A DNA stretch of 64,000 bases from Tenebrio molitor (taxonomy: Eukaryota; Arthropoda; Insecta; Coleoptera; Tenebrionidae): the NCBI RefSeq assembly GCF_963966145.1, contig NC_091052.1, positions 4,650,001 to 4,714,000 on the forward strand, written 5' to 3'. The stretch's first letter is position 1. Every line of letters begins with the position of its first letter. The position numbers and the translations under genes are program-made. The notes beneath the pieces are model-generated. The model was not told the origin of the DNA. It worked only from the letters and a program-made list of their open reading frames with translations, and searched no databases. Below are positions 47,601 through 60,500 of this stretch, piece after piece.

Positions 47601-48658
47601 TGAGCCTTTGATTTAATAACTCACCTCCTTCATTTGACCTACCAGTAGTCACACAAGCGCCATCCTCTGCCAAGATATATGAAATACATGGATACTGGGT
47701 GGAACACTGCGATCAGAAAATAGTTATTGATGTAGTAAGTGAGTAAAGTAATACTTTTTTTTTTGCCACACGAGCGAAGCGAGTGTGCAAATCCGCCGAG
47801 TAAAAAAAGATGCTTTACTAACGAGTTGCATACATTTTTTTTGGCGCCCGTAAGTTTAAATTTAATATGACATCTGTATCATAATTTATGAATGAAAGAT
47901 GACACGCTACGGCACTTTTTTTAACGCAAATGCGTGAAAAAATGAACCGTTATGGCACTTTTTTAACGCTTCTGGATCGATTCATAAATCACATATTTTA
48001 TGAACGGGAATGAATTAAAAAACCTGTGCATTTAATAACGGACGCCAAAAAAAATGGTTTCAATTTTTTTCCCATCACATAATCTTACTTTTAGTCGCTC
48101 AGTTACTTCCGCATCTGTGTCATTATAAATTAAAATGTTGTGTTTCATGTTGAAACTCTCCCTCACTCCTAGATGGTATGACAATGTGCTTTTTTGCACG
48201 GGCAAGGAGAAGTCGACAATGACCATATCTGCATTGTAAAAGCTGCTCACAACATTGGTTTCTCCAAAATCAAGCTTTTCAAACTATAAAAACGGGAAAT
48301 AGAATTTTTTTGAGTGGGTCATGTGCACACTACCTGAATGTGGTTGAGAGTGGCTCCCACCTGGACACAAGCTTGGTTCACCTCATCTAAAGCCTTTTTC
48401 CTGTGGGCTAAATTGCCTGATTGGCATATATCTATGACACAAACAACGTCCATGTGAGGCCTCGTCATCATCCCGTTCGCGGCTTGGAGCGTGTGTCCTG
48501 ATATATCCGAATGGGAGCCTACACTGTCTGTGACACTTCGACATTCTATGAGACCAAAAAAATGTTTATTTGCTGATGACATAGACTCTGTTTTTGTAAT
48601 GATTCAAACACGTACCTGCGTCAGGCTCGATGACTGTCGGAATCGGAGGAACAGGCAT
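41687..48658 (-). CDS. Ask1: Apoptosis signal-regulating kinase 1 (MAP3K)
   Basis: A stress-activated MAP kinase kinase kinase (family role: activates MKK4/7 and MKK3/6 upstream of JNK and p38). Exons in coding order: 48658-48616, 48545-48334, 48283-48089, 47706-47567, 47515-47179, 47120-46970, 46868-46399, 45310-44251, 43936-43804, 43449-43387, 43045-42643, 42362-42081, 42025-41687, giving 1,275 residues. N-terminal part: ASK thioredoxin-binding/TRAF-type region (FGETNVVSSFYNAD; FRDIQDYDAM). Kinase domain at about 610-870: LGKGTYGVV, catalytic HRDIKGDN, DFGTSK, MAPEVID. C-terminus: a helical region (KPHWMFALDNLV) and a SAM-like domain (WLQGLGVNEYGRKK). The 63-nt exon is in frame and may be optional. 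The donor after exon 11 reads GA instead of GT. The 1.1-kb intron at 45311-46398 holds two MITEs. Confidence 0.93.
45483..45774. mobile_element. Foldback element built of AACGTT-type repeats
   Basis: Ends CACAATGGCGTTAACGTTAC and GTAACGTTAACGCCATTGTG are inverted, and the arms continue for more than 55 bp with repeated TTAACGTT motifs, then TTACATGTATTTCA with its complement near 45707. About 290 bp in an Ask1 intron. No target duplication found and no coding frame. The arms themselves contain internal palindromes. Confidence 0.7.
45787..46127. mobile_element. MITE with AACCGGCCTGTTCA ends
   Basis: The left end AACCGGCCTGTTCA and right end TGAACAGGCCGGTT are perfect inverted repeats 341 bp apart, just 12 bp from the foldback element. 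The interior has no coding frame. No target duplication could be assigned. Confidence 0.65.
47745..48055. repeat. Interspersed repeat in an Ask1 intron
   Basis: Fills most of the intron at 47707-48088. It has near-inverted ends (TTTTTTTTTGCCACACGAG / GGACGCCAAAAAAAA), a GAGCGAAGCGAGTG stretch and a repeated GGCACTTTTTTTAACGC motif. It is similar in style to repeat C but not clearly the same family. Confidence 0.5.
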
Positions 48659-51600
48659 GTTTCAAACCACCGTACACTTTCCAAATAAACAATACCCTGG
48701 ATGCAGTATGGACTCCTCTCGCGTACGTCAAATTCACATCGTAATCACTGTTGAAGCACTTTATTGTTATATCTCACGTTACATTCACAATCATTTCACC
48801 ATCATAAATAACAATAAACTTAAATTGCTTGCATAATTGAACGCTACACAAATATTATATATGACATCTGTCAAAAATAGTGTTATTGCGACCTTGAAAG
48901 TGTTGTAAGTACGCCTCTGTATATTATGCAAACATTCCAGAGCAAATTCCAAGAAATTTTGTTTATGTGATAACGCAGATGAATAAAGATTAAAGATTAT
49001 TGCCGATAATATAAAAAATTACAATCGTGTAATTGGAGAGGCACCTTTTTATGCGATAAATAAACGAATTCATTGATTTTTTATCTCATAGCAGTGAAAC
49101 TTACAACTTACTCAACCCACAACGCAACAGTGTATATCTGGTCACATAATCTACTTAAAAACTGATTTAAAAATTAATTCATCATTTAGATTTTTTTTTT
49201 GTATTGATCGTGATGCTGTTATTAAACGTACAACTTATCATATTGTAAAAATAGAGAATGATGTAAAAATAAGAGAAGTATAATTTATTTTGTGGTGTTA
49301 CTTGAAATCATTGGTTTTGCACTGAAAAATTATCAAGTAAAGTGAAAAGTTCTTGTCTCTTGTCTGTAACAACATTTGGTGGTTACAGACCGTATAAAAC
49401 GAGCCTGTATATTGCAGAATCGGTCATTATTTTAATGACCATAAATAAACCAAGAATATGGCATAATAGAACTATGTGGGATACATTTGCAAAAAGAGCA
49501 ACAAAAGTTAATAGCTAATTTTAATACAAATCTAGATTATTTCACGTTTTTCATATCGCGTGTTTGTTTCCCTTTAAGAAATTGCTTGAAAAGGTAATAA
49601 CTAGCAGCTAATAATACCACATTGGCAATTTTAATGCTCTATCATTGCTCTCCTAGCTGGGAGCGTATAGTTCGTATCTTGGTAAGAATTTGCAATATTA
49701 AGTGGAGAATTAAGGGTTTCGTAGAACTTTTCAAGTCGACGAACATGACCTGGATAATAAGCACGAATTATGAGTCAATGTCGTAGCGAAAAAAATCTAC
49801 TTCCGCTAAGTCTGCTAATAGATCAAACGTACTTAGGACAGTCATCTTACTTAACTGTAATAAACCCCGAAACAATCGGCTTAATGACTTTCATAAGATA
49901 ATTGCACAAATGGGAATGGAGATATGTACATTGAATCCGCGCTAGCTACTAATGTAGGTCACTTCCAGCATCTAATTATATTCGGATCAATGTTACGTTA
50001 CTGTGATGGTGACGCTGTTATATCAGGATGGAATAATGATCGTCCTTACGTGTGCTTCCTTCACTTCTTGTGAATTGTGAATGGCCTCGAACTTGCCGCA
50101 ACCAGAAGTATGCATTACAAGGTTTCCCATATGAGCGTTCCAAAAGTGTGCTAAAACTCGTAGGTACTTATATTGTTTTATAATTAATTCAATTATTTCG
50201 TATTTTTTGTAACAGGTGACGGCCAAGAATTTTAGAGAAGGCAAGGTTAGACACGGCGAAAAAATTTTGCATATTGGGTTAATTTTAATTGCCTACATAC
50301 TTGGTATTGATACCCACTTCGTTGGAAGCGCGCCGGACTTTTTTGTTGTTGGTAGGAGGATCCAAGTTTTAATAATTAATCTCATCAGGAAATACCTACG
50401 AATAAATCCGACAAAAAATAAGAGCCGTAATGTGATGTTACATAAGTAAAAAATAAAGTAGGAGGTTTATGTCAGAATGTACAGGGAAAATTATTGGGAC
50501 AGAACAGTAATTATAACCATAATTAACTTTATTGACAAATTAATTGTTACTCAACAGATCCGAATACGAAACTTTACCAAAATGTGTTATTCCTGTTCGA
50601 TGCATTTATTTGAGCATGCGACGTGATCTTAACACATTTCATAAACCGTGAAAATCGCCGTCCGAAGTGAAAGTGTGGGAGGTTGTGACGAAAATAATAG
50701 TCAAAGCGTGAGACAATTAATTGAAAAATGATTGAAAACGATTAAGGCCGGAGACGGAAGTACCATTTCAATTTTTATTAAAGTGTGTTTCTACGATTCA
50801 ATTCGAATACGCGAATGTAACGGACGCAAGCACTATGAATTTTAATTAGTCATTCTGCGGTTATGATAATAATAATTCTATGCAAATATTCGAATGAAGT
50901 TAATTTATGCTAAAGGCATAAAACCACACTTTTAATCGATTAATTAAAAAACGTCTCCACAGAAATTTCGTAATGTCAACATTGACTTCTTTATCAACTG
51001 CAGCATGATTCTGTCAAGCATTGACTTCTTTGTGAAATATACCATAAAGGTTTCGGTCAACGACGACAAACTTGATGACTTAACTATTCGAAAAAATTAA
51101 TTTTAATATTTTTTATGAAAGCGTCCGCTTTGTCGAGTCCACGTTAGAATGCGTATTTCTGTGTACACACGAGACAAAGACTAATATAGATAAACATTTA
51201 AAAAACGAAACGAGGGCTTTTCAAACAAATGCTCTCGTAATCAGAAACATCTCTATTTGAAGAAAGTAGTAGAAATCGCGAATATATCCAAGTTATTATG
51301 TGATAAAAATCTATTTGAAGTAAAAATATGCCTTCAGTTTTAATTAACTATGTAGATTGTTACGCAACCATTATTTCTTTTATTAAAAGTGACAGCAAGT
51401 GTAAGTTTCAGCAGTGGACACCATACAATTTTTTAAAATCTCCAGTTTTTGCATTTAAACCACACGAACGTTGTTTCATAATCTTTATCACAAATATTTT
51501 TACGAACCATGTAACTAACAAATGCTAAACGTTATTCAATATTTGAATAAATAATTGAGGTGTGAAATGAGATTGCACTGCACATTTAACAATTTTTGCG

Positions 51601-52205
51601 TTATCATTTATCATGTTAATCTGCTAATTAGTTACGTTTATGGCACTACACAAACACAATAAAATCAAAAATGTAAAGTTGAATTAGATGCAGTGTCGGA
51701 TTAAATCAGATAAGTGCACGATAAATTTTTTTCCTATTTTGTACTAAGTCTTTTCATTACTTCTTCAGTCCTTCACTCGTGTCAGTACCATATAAAAAAT
51801 AATCTTGCGTTTGCAACGCAACGGTGTTTATCTTAAAAGGACAAACAAGAAGGTATTGAGGTTTCCGATTAATAATGTTTATGGAATTTGAAGGAATTTA
51901 AGATGGTAGCTCAATGCTCGTGTAAGTCGTCAATCTGTGCAAGCAAATCAACCTCGAGTCCATCAATTAACACAAGTTAATGATGGCTCATGTTCATCAT
52001 AATCGCTTCTGTTTCTTGGACATCATTACCATTACCTAGAAAACGACAATGCAGTTACACACGAAGATTTGCTCACAATTAAATGATGAATTATCAACCA
52101 TCACAATAAAAATGTTTTATTAATAATTTTTTATCAAACGCGAATTTTCAAACTTAATCAAGGAAACTGCTGTCAAGTGAAGTTTTCAATCACGCAAGAG
52201 TAAAA
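48659..52205. other. Intergenic region between Ask1 and NDUFA4-like gene
   Basis: Includes the Ask1 promoter side on the left. An exon-like minus-strand block (50052-50151) with a good donor was considered and not accepted. No other gene seen; the sequence is AT-rich. Confidence 0.45.
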
Positions 52206-52463
52206 ATGTCGCGACCTTTGTTGAAACGTCTCAAGAGGCATGTGCCTCTGATTCCTTTGTATTTAGTGGCTGGTACTGGGACTTTTGGAGCAATTGCTTA
52301 CGCTGTTCGTATAGCCGTTCAGAATCCTGATGTCCAGTGGAATCGCAGAAAAGGTGAACTTCCCAACGAAGAGTATAGGGCTAAGCAATATAAATTTTAC
52401 TCGCCCACCGTCGACTACTCACAGATTGAAAGTCCAGCACCAAAATACCAAGAGTTAAATTGA
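52206..52463 (+). CDS. Ndufa4: NDUFA4 / MLRQ-like mitochondrial subunit
   Basis: A single-exon 85-residue protein of the NDUFA4 family, a subunit long assigned to complex I and now placed in cytochrome c oxidase (family knowledge), in the inner mitochondrial membrane. Features: a basic N-terminus (MSRPLLKRLKRHVPLIPLYL), one membrane helix (VAGTGTFGAIAYAVRIAV), then NPDVQWNRRKG and the C-terminal YKFYSPTVDYSQ, which match the family pattern NPDV.W and QYKFYSVNVDYS. The length is near the usual 82 residues. AATAAA lies at 52501-52506. Confidence 0.93.
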   Translation: MSRPLLKRLKRHVPLIPLYLVAGTGTFGAIAYAVRIAVQNPDVQWNRRKGELPNEEYRAKQYKFYSPTVDYSQIESPAPKYQELN

Positions 52464-52506
52464 ATGTGATTTTTTAATAATTGTTATGATTTGATTCGTT
52501 AATAAA

Positions 52507-54420
52507 GAATGTAGAATTGGGTTCCTTTAGTCACTTTGCAAATGTAGCCAGTCAGTTATGGCTTCAATGAGTGTCTAGAAAACATTTTCTAATTTATGTT
52601 AAAAAAAATCGTGAATTCTCTATCACTTATGTCGTTACAAAATCATAAGGGTGAGACTAATGTAGAGTAATAATTTTACCAGTGAATGAGCAGCAAATAT
52701 TTGGAAAATGTTGAAGAATGAAGTAATCATAAATGAATCCCTGAAATGTATTGTTTATTTTAGAATAATTTGCAATTTCAATCGCTTTGCTACTAGAAAT
52801 TTTAATGAAGTTAATAGCGCCGTACACTTTTTCTCTGCCTATTTTTATCTGATGTACTTCCAAATATGTGGTCTAGGTATTGAAAGAATTTCGTAGTATT
52901 ATTTTACGACGGTTCGATGATATTATTAGTTTAATCGGATTCAAATTATCCAACATGGGAATCTGTAATATTCCTAGAAAGTGATTTGGAGTAAAAGTTT
53001 ACAAAAAACGCCGTTTTTATCATCTCCAAACATTATTATTGAAAACTTTTTAAAACTTAAGGTAGTAATGACGCAACTTCTTAAATAACAAGCGAATTAA
53101 GCAAAAATTAAATTACTTATTATGTGGTTCCTGTTTTTATAGAAATATGTAAAGCTAAGTATTAGATTCAATGTTCCCATAATTATATCGTACTTTTAGT
53201 CTGATTATATATTTTTTAAAAAAACCCAAAACGTTAAAAAAATTAAATTCTTTTATTGTTTTAAATTAATCTATAAATATTTAACAGAGCCAGACTACGT
53301 TTTACAGTTCAAAGTTTATTTTTTATATTTGATTTTTTTTATTAATATCCACGCGCAGAAAGTGTTTTCATAATATACTTACTATTAAGATAAAAATACT
53401 TAAGATTCTTTCAGGTAATTTTGTAAATAAGATTAAAATTCTTAAATGAGGGTAATTAGGTCAAGTAAAACCTAAATTATAATTCTCTCGCTGTTTCAGC
53501 ATCTTCTTGTGTTGTATTTCGCCTATTAAAATTCACTTTCTTCGAAATATCGTCATTGTAGAAAGAAATTGTTTTCTCAGTTCTCAAATGTAATTCCTCC
53601 AATAAAATTAAAAATCCCCGACAAGAAGAATCAGGTCAAGTAAGACTAAATTTTGTAATTTTTTATATAAATAAGTATGTAACAAAAGTTTGTAACTAAA
53701 ATATTTTTAATTCTGTAACGTGATTCTGCAAATAAAATGAAGAAACAAAAAAAAAATCGATTTAAATCATAATTAAATTATTATTAACCCTTTTTTTAAT
53801 AGAAAACAGAGAAATAAAAAAATACACTGGTTTATAAATAAGAATTGAGTAATTAGAGGAATAGTGGAAGTACAAACGATCTTTTTTTTCTATAAATAAA
53901 AGGTAAAGATAAAAATATAATAATAATGCATTAGCATTTTAATTTCTGTTCAGCAATATTTTTCATTTTTGTTCCATTTATGTTAAATACATTGAAATCG
54001 GAATTAGCAAATAATAATAAAACACTCGTAAATAAATAATATTTTATTGCCAGCCGTTAATCAGAAGAATCCCAATCAATAACAATCACATTTTACACGT
54101 CGTAACAGTTTTATGGGATACAAAATGCATGATTATTTTGTAACATTGTGCACATGTTTGTCTTGTTGTCGCCAGCGTTTAGAAACACCACTGTCATGTT
54201 TCTCAAGCGGGCATAAACGTTCTCGTCTCTTGTTGCGTCGTTGAAGTCTCCTGAAGAAGTGTGCCCGGAGCCGAAATCTCTTGTTCCGTCTCCCCGTCGG
54301 CAGCATCCAGAGAGGCACGGTGACTGGCCATCTGGGTAGGCAAGCACGTGGGGACCTTCATCTGCCGGTCAATGCAAGCGCGCTCTTCCGCGGCTTGGCC
54401 TCGCGCTCCGAGGCTGTACT
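52507..54420. other. Very AT-rich intergenic region
   Basis: Mostly long A/T stretches with no coding sequence I can support. The final part (about 54150-54420) becomes more GC-rich toward a promoter. Confidence 0.5.
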
Positions 54421-54424
54421 TAGA

Positions 54425-54431
54425 TATATAA
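54425..54431 (+). promoter_or_regulatory. TATA box of the small secreted protein gene
   Basis: TATATAA about 95 bp before the start codon, preceded by a GC-richer stretch. A transcription start near 54455-54465 (TCAACCATCC) would be expected from spacing. Confidence 0.55.
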
Positions 54432-54524
54432 CTCGGTGCGGGCCACACGCCCCTCATCCGTCTTTCAACCATCCAACACTGCCACATAGTGCAAAGTTTT
54501 CCTAACACGGAATCCACAGTCAAC

Positions 54525-57500
54525 ATGAAATTTGTAAGTGACCAGTGTTCATTAATTTCAAGTGCGAGTGACCAGTGCCATCTTTCACTATCAGTGCCTT
54601 AACATTTATTAATCCCATTAACACGTGAATTATTAATGTCAATGACAATGAAGTCTAATTGGGTTAGTGGCAGCATTTCACCTCATACGGTTCTACACAC
54701 TGTCGGATTTTATCTACTGAGAAAAATTAAGATTGAATAATTAGGTACTCTTTTTCGATTGTCGTACAAGAGAAAACGCTAATGGTTTGTGTTGATTTGT
54801 AAATTACTTTTCGGAGCAAAGAGATTAAATTGCTGACAAGTTCAAATGCTTCGTAATAGGTGTTGATACGTGCAAAAACACAGTGTTCAATAATCTACAT
54901 TTAAAATGTCTGAAAATGATGTGTGATACGCGGCGATACTAATTACTTTCTCTTAATCGTAAAAGTGGCTCATTTTAATTGTTAATTTCTAATGAAATTC
55001 TTTGCTTAAAATAATTTAAATTGCAAAAATTTAATCTCCTGTAAACACTTTTACTTTTTTAAAAAACGTAAACACAAACATAACCACACATTTTGACGTT
55101 TATAGTTGAACAATCAGAATTGAAAATATTTATTCGGATAATCAATAACTTATGAATAATGTAAAATTATTTTGGATGGGAGGTGAAAACACAACGACGA
55201 AATCTGTGGCACAGAAGCCAAAAATGTCAAGGTTTTATTTTTCAAAAAGAATTTGTTACAAACAGTGTCACCAACGAAATTGTTTTCAATTTATATTTAA
55301 TGATAATCGATCAAAATAATGTTTGCATTTTGACATAACGTATATTTAATTTCTTGTTGCCACATAAAGAGGCTTCGGTGTCAACGTGCATAAATTTCTT
55401 CGTATCGCAGAGGCAGATCGTGCTTGTATTATGTTTAATGCGGTTTATGGATTCTGACATATCTAATCCCATTAGCGTCAGCAGTTATTAAGTCGGTGTC
55501 TGGGTACTGTTTCCTGTTATAAATAGTGAAATACTCTGCAATTACGACAAGTCTAATAACACAGTTACATGATTTAAAGAAACAATTTCGAAAAATGCCG
55601 CCAATTTATGACTGCAAATGAGATAGTGGTTAAAGGGGCTGGATACCTGGAAGCCAACTTCATTCACGGCCCCTCCCTCGATGAAGACAATTGTAAGAAA
55701 TTCATGTATCACGAATCCGACAACGACTGCTCCGGGTACACAGCGTGAAAGCAAAAAATTTTCGAATGGAATACAGACCGTGAACCTTGAAAGTCACGTC
55801 GGTGATAACGTAACTGTGTCACAACTGTCAAAAATGCCATTTCCGAACTGGACTAATCAAGGACAGACATTATCCAGTCTCCTGTTTTTGTTTATTATTT
55901 ACGCGGGGAGAACACGAAAGCTTGTTGAAGAAAGTTATCATGATTTAATGGCTTTTTTACGGTGGTCATTCGACTGACTTATCGACTCGCAAATTACAAA
56001 CAGTGTCGTATTGTTCTTGATGATATGCTTATGTGATGACCACGATGCAATCTGATCCGTGAAAAACTCTCTCAATTAAAACAGAAGTAGCTACAGCATT
56101 TCTCCAAACACCTGAAGAGTAGTTTCCAGTTTAATACAAGAGAGCATCATGGTCCGGTGCACTAATTGACAATGGACTTTCACTAACCAGACGGACAGGA
56201 AAAATCAAAATAACGTTGGATTTAGACAATAACAGATTAATAACAGGAGACAGCCGTGGGTCGATTGGTTAATAGATAATTAACATGTAAGAAATTATCG
56301 ATAAATGTGGTCGATTGGAATAATCTGCATTTATATTACTGGATTGAATGCTCTACTTAACTCAAAACTGTAAAAGGGAAAAATTGTCGAAAACACTGTG
56401 TGACACCCGCTATAATTAATTAGTGAAAAATGGTGTTCAGCAGGTATGTAGTGTGTAAACATTGTGGAGCACATAAGGCGTTGGGTAATTGGAAAGCAGT
56501 TATTTTGAAGTGAATTCTACTGTAACGGAAATTTTTTGTGGGTTTGATTTTTAAAATTTGTGTTCATCGAGCATGTCCATACACGCGAGTGGTGTACTAC
56601 ATTACATAAGCCATTTAATATGTGGTAATTTGTCGACACGTGATTGTCATCGACATCGGCTCACAAGAATATTGAAGATTTACACAAAGTGTAAAAAATT
56701 TTGTAAGACAACAGAGTCCGGAACATTTTGCAACAGGCGTTTTGAAAGCTCCATAAACATGCCTCCATGATTGTTACTACTTTCAAGTCATGGTTCGTGC
56801 AAGAGCAAACGCGATCGAACATATTATTATCAATGAATTAACGATCGACGTTCTACTTTGATTTTTACAAAACTGAAAAACGACTCGAAATTTCGAAAAC
56901 CAATCGACTGTAGACTTCTTCGAATCAATCGGCGACTTTCATAGTTGACACACAATTTCGTCATGTGCCGAAATCAAAACTATAGTGAAAACGTGACAGA
57001 TGGTTAAAGAAAGCGATGATGGTACCGCTGAAATTTTTATTTCAATAATATATCGCATTGAACTCGTTTGATAAAACTGGATCCGTGTGTGTTTAGGTCA
57101 GCTTCAGCATCCATCACTAAAATCTGATTTTCACTTAATCTGCACAAATTATCTAGGGCCATAAATACGGTGTTGTGTTCACCGACAATGCACGTCTTAT
57201 TAGATAGCCGCAACGCATGCGACGTTACGTAACGCAAGTGTCGTACTTCGCTTAAGGACCGTTATTGGACATGCGATCAACCTTATCTCCTTGACGGTTT
57301 CTTGTCTTTAATGAACATTTAGTACGGTTAGCCTCACTTATCGACTGCTCAGTTGCATAATCCCCGATAACGGCAAGGAGAAACCGTGAAGGATCAACTA
57401 ATACGATTAACACAGTTAATTGATTCTGATTGTTTTGTCGAATCGTCGCCAGATAGCTGAGACTGATCGTCTAAACTTTTTCTCAATTTCCTGAAGGACT

Positions 57501-60500
57501 AATTTGTCTGACTCCGTTGGCAGATATAATTGCTGTGACTTGTATAAGACGTGACAATTAGCACGTTTGACGAATAATTAATTTAATTAATGGAATTGCC
57601 TCAACAATGCGAAGAAAGGCCGGATTTTGTTTGAGGAAACGGAAACGGAGTGTAGTCAAGGTGCTTTCGGTTGCGAAATCAGACAGACAGCACACCCACA
57701 GTGCTGCGATCCCGACTTATCCAACACTGGACCTTGACCGCAGCTTTTGTGCAGCGTGCGATAACTGTCATCCGGTTGTCGCTGAATCAAGCCCGGACCT
57801 GCCTTTTGCCAGCCACTGAAGAAAAGTCCAGCACGCGTGTCCGTAAACTCTACAATCAAATTCGTTTTTCCTGTGCCGTTACTTAACGCACATATTATCA
57901 CCGAAGCGGCAACTTTCCTTAAATTGATAAAAATGAAAAAATTGCTGTTATTGTATTGTCCGCGATTCGATACGAAAGTATTTGCAGTAATTGTCTCCGG
58001 TACTTTTTCTTGTAAAATTACCATATTACTACTTTGTGTTTCAGTAGATGTTGCGTAACTGTTGGATCGCGTGCCAATCCATACTGATAGATATTCAATC
58101 GCGATCGATGTACAGATTTACATAATCGACGGTACTCCTGCAAGGCCGCGACTCCTCACGCAATTCCTCTTTTGTTGATTGGTAAGATCTGTGCGAACGC
58201 CACACCTCGGCGATAATTTGAACCGGTTAAGTGATGTAAACAACACGTAATCCTGGGCGTCCTGGCGAAAGCTCGCCGCCTTGAAAGTCAAGGTCGCGGA
58301 AAAGGACGCGTCTCAGCCTTATTCGGCAACCCGATCGAAATTTCAGCATCTAATCGTCCACTTCGATCGCCGTTTGTAATTTAACAAGAATGCGTCTAGT
58401 CGACGCAAACAGAGCGTATCTCGCACGAAATCCGTTGCTAAATTCGTTGTTTCAACAGCAGACGCATATGAATGTGCACGATTCCAATTGGACGTATTTT
58501 TTTCTGACCAGGAAATATCTTAATTTCGAACGGTTAGCACCGGCCTTACGTAATGCAATTAACAACAATGCTTAATTTTGGCACGTAGACTACCGCCAAG
58601 TCGATTCATACGAATGAGTTTCACTGTTACGTGAGGGATTTGCACAATGTCACTGTTGGCAACACTGATAGTGCATTTCAGCAATCATATGCAGGTCTCG
58701 CGTGCGTGCATTTCAAATGCAACAGATCGGGGTCAGTAGGATAAGAAAATGCAATTCGTTATTCGGACGTGAGGAGAAACGGGTCTCTCGCCGGGCGCAT
58801 CCACCATTTTTAAGACCAGGCTGTATTTAATTTTTTTTCAAAAATGTCTCGATGTAGATCAAGCTCAACGGTTATTTTGTCATCGTGGTTAGTAAAACAG
58901 TTGAAGATTTCACCCCGCAGCTGTACGAACACGTCCGTCGTCGGCTTTCCTTTTAATTTTTTAAATGTGATCGAACATCGATTAATGTTTTTAAGTCCAT
59001 CTATCTGCTAGAAAACAAAAGCAAAAGAAAAAGTGGTTGAGAAACTAGTTTATGCACATCTGCTACTCGTCAGAGCTCTACTTTGGAGCTTCTTTTATAT
59101 AAAAATGATGTCTTCATGTCGACTTGTGCGTTGTGTTGTTTATGAGATAAATCTGGTTTTTCATAATTTTTAATAAAGAATCACTTTTTCTTGTCTTGTG
59201 CAACGAGTGTAACATGCTATTTTTTCTACTTCGGCTTCATTAATTTATTTTTTTTTAATATAAAATTATTATCTAGTGACTTTTATTTTAATGGAATTGG
59301 GTTGGTATTGACGAAGCAATGTCAATTCATTGAAAATTAAATTTTAAATGGTCTCCCAGATGTTGTTACAATAATAATCTACCTACTTAATAGTTTATTT
59401 TGATCCAAAACATGGATTCAGGTTCAAATGACATCACATTTAACACTGAAATTTACTTTCAATACCAACCCCAAATTCAATTATCACTAGAAACGATGAT
59501 CTTCGTGAAACTGTTTTTGGAGTCACAAAATGTTCATTGTGCGAAGTAGAAAAATTAAGATAGAGTATACAAAGAATCTGATAGGCCCACGAGAAATTCC
59601 CTAAAGCCCATCCACCCCTGAACGTTTTGCAACGATTCGAAAGTAGAGCGAAACCTGAGGTTACAATATGAGGTTAAATGTTAACTGCTATTAAACTCCA
59701 GTATTTATTGCTCTCGTAATGCCTGAAAAGAGTTCCGGTATTTAATTGGGAGTGTCTCCGGGTCTCACCCTTCTCACTCTCGCTCCATTCCAGGCCATCT
59801 TAGTGTTCTCCGTCTGTTTCCTGGCCGTGGTTCGAGGCCAGTTCTTCGGAGGTTTCGAGTCGCTGGGAGGATTCAGCGGCGGTCTGGACTCTCCCCTGCA
59901 GTCGGCGAGAGATCCCAGACAAAACCCGGGTCCCGTAGTTTTCCCCCCTGCTCCCCCAGACAACGGCGAGACCAGCGGCGTCGTCGTCGGAGCTTCAGGA
60001 TACGGCTTCGTCCCACCAAGCCAGAGTAAGAATCGTGCTTTTTTCGTGCGCACCATTTAACACCAATTGCGCTCGATTCATAGCATGAGAACTCGGTACG
60101 ATGGCTCATTTAAGACACTTAAGTTGCCGCAATCACGACCATTTATCGCCACGACCATTGGCTTTCCCATTATTTATCATCACAAAGCTGGAGGTTGCGT
60201 CGGTGTAACGCAGTCGGAGGGCCCCAGACTGACCGGTGATAAAATCACGACGAATTGTGAAGGATTGTGCACATTTCTGTGGGTGTGGAATGTCGGTGCA
60301 ATAAGTTGCAACGCGACCATCAGAAATGATCGGTGCTTGCACTAATGAAAATCATTTCGAACGAAGGTGAAAATCAGTCAAGCGATAAAGCTCGACTTCG
60401 ATTCAATTCGTCCAGAGTTTGCAAACATTTTTCGCCACCAGACAGACAATCAGGTGTTTCATTCGTTAATGAAAATTTATGGCTTATTTAGAGAATAATC

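Noticed and set aside
47567..47624. Intron with a GTGAGT donor in Ask1 at 47624
   Set aside because: Splicing there gives a frame mismatch, whereas reading through is open and matches the next exon's phase.
50052..50151. Exon-like block on the minus strand (AHFWNAHMGNLVMHTSGCGKF) with a good donor
   Set aside because: The acceptor has a poor pyrimidine tract, no partner exons were found, and I recognise no family. A lone 100-nt frame is not enough.
54111..54526. Minus-strand frames upstream of the secreted protein gene (61-107 codons)
   Set aside because: They overlap the promoter and leader of the plus-strand gene and show no recognisable domain or splice partners.
59742..60109. Long minus-strand frames opposite the second exon of the secreted protein
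   Set aside because: They are shadows of the GC-rich plus-strand exon, which has a signal peptide and splice sites.
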